A DNA stretch of 8,303 nucleotides from CALXCT01 sp964422185 (GTDB lineage Bacteria > Bacillota > Clostridia > Oscillospirales > Oscillospiraceae). The translations under genes and the position numbers were made by a program. A model generated the notes under the pieces. It worked only from the letters and a program-made list of their open reading frames with translations, had not been told where the DNA came from and searched no databases. The stretch lies in the NCBI GenBank assembly GCA_964422185.1, contig CAYRAG010000063.1:1-8303 (forward strand), written 5' to 3'. This document shows positions 7,291 to 8,303 of this stretch, piece after piece (the stretch's first letter is position 1; every line of letters starts with the position of its first letter).

Positions 7291-8303
7291 ATGGAGGAAA
7301 TGAGCCGGGTCTACCGGTGCTATGTGGAGAAAAAGCCCGCGTTCCGGGAGGAGAGCGGGCGGCTGCTGCGTGAGCTGCGCGATCAGCTGGGCATCCCGGG
7401 TCTGACCTGGGTTCGGGTGCTCAACCGCTACGATGTGGAGGGCGTCACGCAGGAACAGTATCTGGCCGCCCAGCCCGCCGTGTTCTGCGAGCCGCAGGTG
7501 GACGATCTCTACGAGGAGTCTCTGCCCCCCATTGAGGGCGTCCACCGCCGCCTCTCCGTTGAACCGCTGCCGGGCCAGTACGACCAGCGTGCGGACTCCG
7601 CCGCCCAGTGTATCCAGATGCTCACCGGCGGGGAACGCCCCCTGGTGGCCGCCGCCCGCGTCTACCTGCTGGGCGGGGAGATCTCGGACGAGGAGCTGGA
7701 TCGGATCAGCCACTATCTTGTCAACCCCGTGGAGAGCCGCCTGTCCGCGCCGGCCAAGCCGGTCTCGCTGGCCGGCAGCTATCCGGTGCCCCCGGATGTG
7801 CCCGTGGTGGAGGGCTTTACCGCGCTGGACGACAAAGGCCTGGAGGAGATGCTGGCCTCTTACGGCCTGGCCATGGATCTGGCGGATCTGAAGTTCCTGC
7901 AGGACTACTTCCGGGATGAGGAGAAGCGGGATCCCACCGTCACGGAGGTGCGGGTGGTGGATACCTACTGGTCCGACCACTGCCGCCACACCACTTTCTC
8001 CACCCATATCGACAGCGTCCGCATTGACGACCCGGCCGTGGCGGCCGCCTACCAGCGGTATCTGGACGCCCGGATTGAGGTGTACGGGGAGGAGAAAGCC
8101 GCGAAGCGGCCTCAGACCCTGATGGACATCGCCACCATCGGGGCCAAAACCCTGAAAAAGCGCGGTGCGCTGCCGGAACTGGACGAGAGCGAGGAGATCA
8201 ACGCCTGCTCCATCCATGTCCCCGCCGTCGTGGACGGCGAGGAGCAGGACTGGCTGCTCATGTTCAAGAACGAGACCCACAACCACCCCACGGAGATCGA
8301 GCC
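7291..8303 (+). CDS. purL: Phosphoribosylformylglycinamidine synthase PurL, 5' part
   Basis: PurL converts FGAR to FGAM with ATP and glutamine in cytoplasmic purine synthesis. Only the first 337 codons are in the window and the frame runs off the right edge; the long single-chain form is usually about 1,200-1,250 residues. The visible part has the N-terminal PurS-like domain with YVEKKP near residues 11-16 and VRVLNRYDVEG near 42-52, a linker, and the start of the first synthase domain. Conserved blocks are TYWSDHCRHTTF (225-236) and FKNETHNHPTEIE (325-337). ATG 7291 is preferred, but ATG 7300 (giving MSRVYRCYVEKKP) fits the family start about as well and cannot be excluded. An in-frame ATG at 7195 has no ribosome binding site and would add unconserved sequence. 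No promoter is recognisable in the 242 bases upstream, so expression may come by read-through from the secA operon. Confidence 0.95.
   Translation, partial: MEEMSRVYRCYVEKKPAFREESGRLLRELRDQLGIPGLTWVRVLNRYDVEGVTQEQYLAAQPAVFCEPQVDDLYEESLPPIEGVHRRLSVEPLPGQYDQRADSAAQCIQMLTGGERPLVAAARVYLLGGEISDEELDRISHYLVNPVESRLSAPAKPVSLAGSYPVPPDVPVVEGFTALDDKGLEEMLASYGLAMDLADLKFLQDYFRDEEKRDPTVTEVRVVDTYWSDHCRHTTFSTHIDSVRIDDPAVAAAYQRYLDARIEVYGEEKAAKRPQTLMDIATIGAKTLKKRGALPELDESEEINACSIHVPAVVDGEEQDWLLMFKNETHNHPTEIE

Noticed and set aside
6958..8286. A 442-codon minus-strand frame across the purL leader and purL
   Set aside because: purL on the plus strand shows clear family motifs; the antisense product shows none and runs through the non-coding leader.

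Overview
The window looks like ordinary chromosome from a GC-rich member of the Clostridia, probably of Oscillospiraceae type. This is inferred from three things: the PurL start carries the YVEKKP-type N terminus I associate with the long clostridial single-chain enzyme, SecA has the charged insertion after its GRGTD motif that is familiar from Clostridia, and third codon positions are strongly GC. I see no transposase, integrase, phage gene, tRNA, rRNA or CRISPR array. The leftmost ~170 bases are visibly AT-richer than the rest.

Layout. Bases 1-276 are non-coding or carry only tiny reading frames. They hold three copies of TTCCCTTAAA, a perfect 7-bp inverted repeat and a rho-independent terminator for the leftward gene. 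Next is rlmD (277-1647, minus), a 23S rRNA uracil-5 methyltransferase. A 249-base divergent intergenic region separates it from secA and holds a good leftward promoter for rlmD, an extended -10 promoter for secA and a structured secA leader. secA (1897-4659, plus) is followed by pgeF (4710-5522, plus), a multicopper-oxidase-like/laccase-domain protein, and two bases later by a lipoprotein of the peptide-binding SBP family 5 (5525-7048, plus). A 242-base GC-rich leader with at least four predicted hairpins follows. The window ends inside purL (from 7291, plus), of which the first 337 codons are visible.

How the parts fit. secA, pgeF and the lipoprotein gene are closely spaced on one strand with no convincing terminator between them, so they are probably co-transcribed. 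SecA drives Sec export, and the lipoprotein is a likely Sec client. PgeF and a peptide-binding lipoprotein side by side suggest, without proving, a link to cell-wall peptide editing or recycling. purL (purine synthesis) either reads through from this operon or starts at a promoter I cannot recognise.

The least explained stretch is the purL leader. It contains a near-perfect Shine-Dalgarno sequence (AAAGGAGG) with no start codon within reach in linear distance, separated from the purL ATG by a long GC hairpin. Folding that hairpin would bring the two to about 11 bases apart, and a second copy of one stem arm upstream offers an alternative pairing. This is the best candidate for undescribed regulation here. 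The protein-coding genes themselves are conventional.
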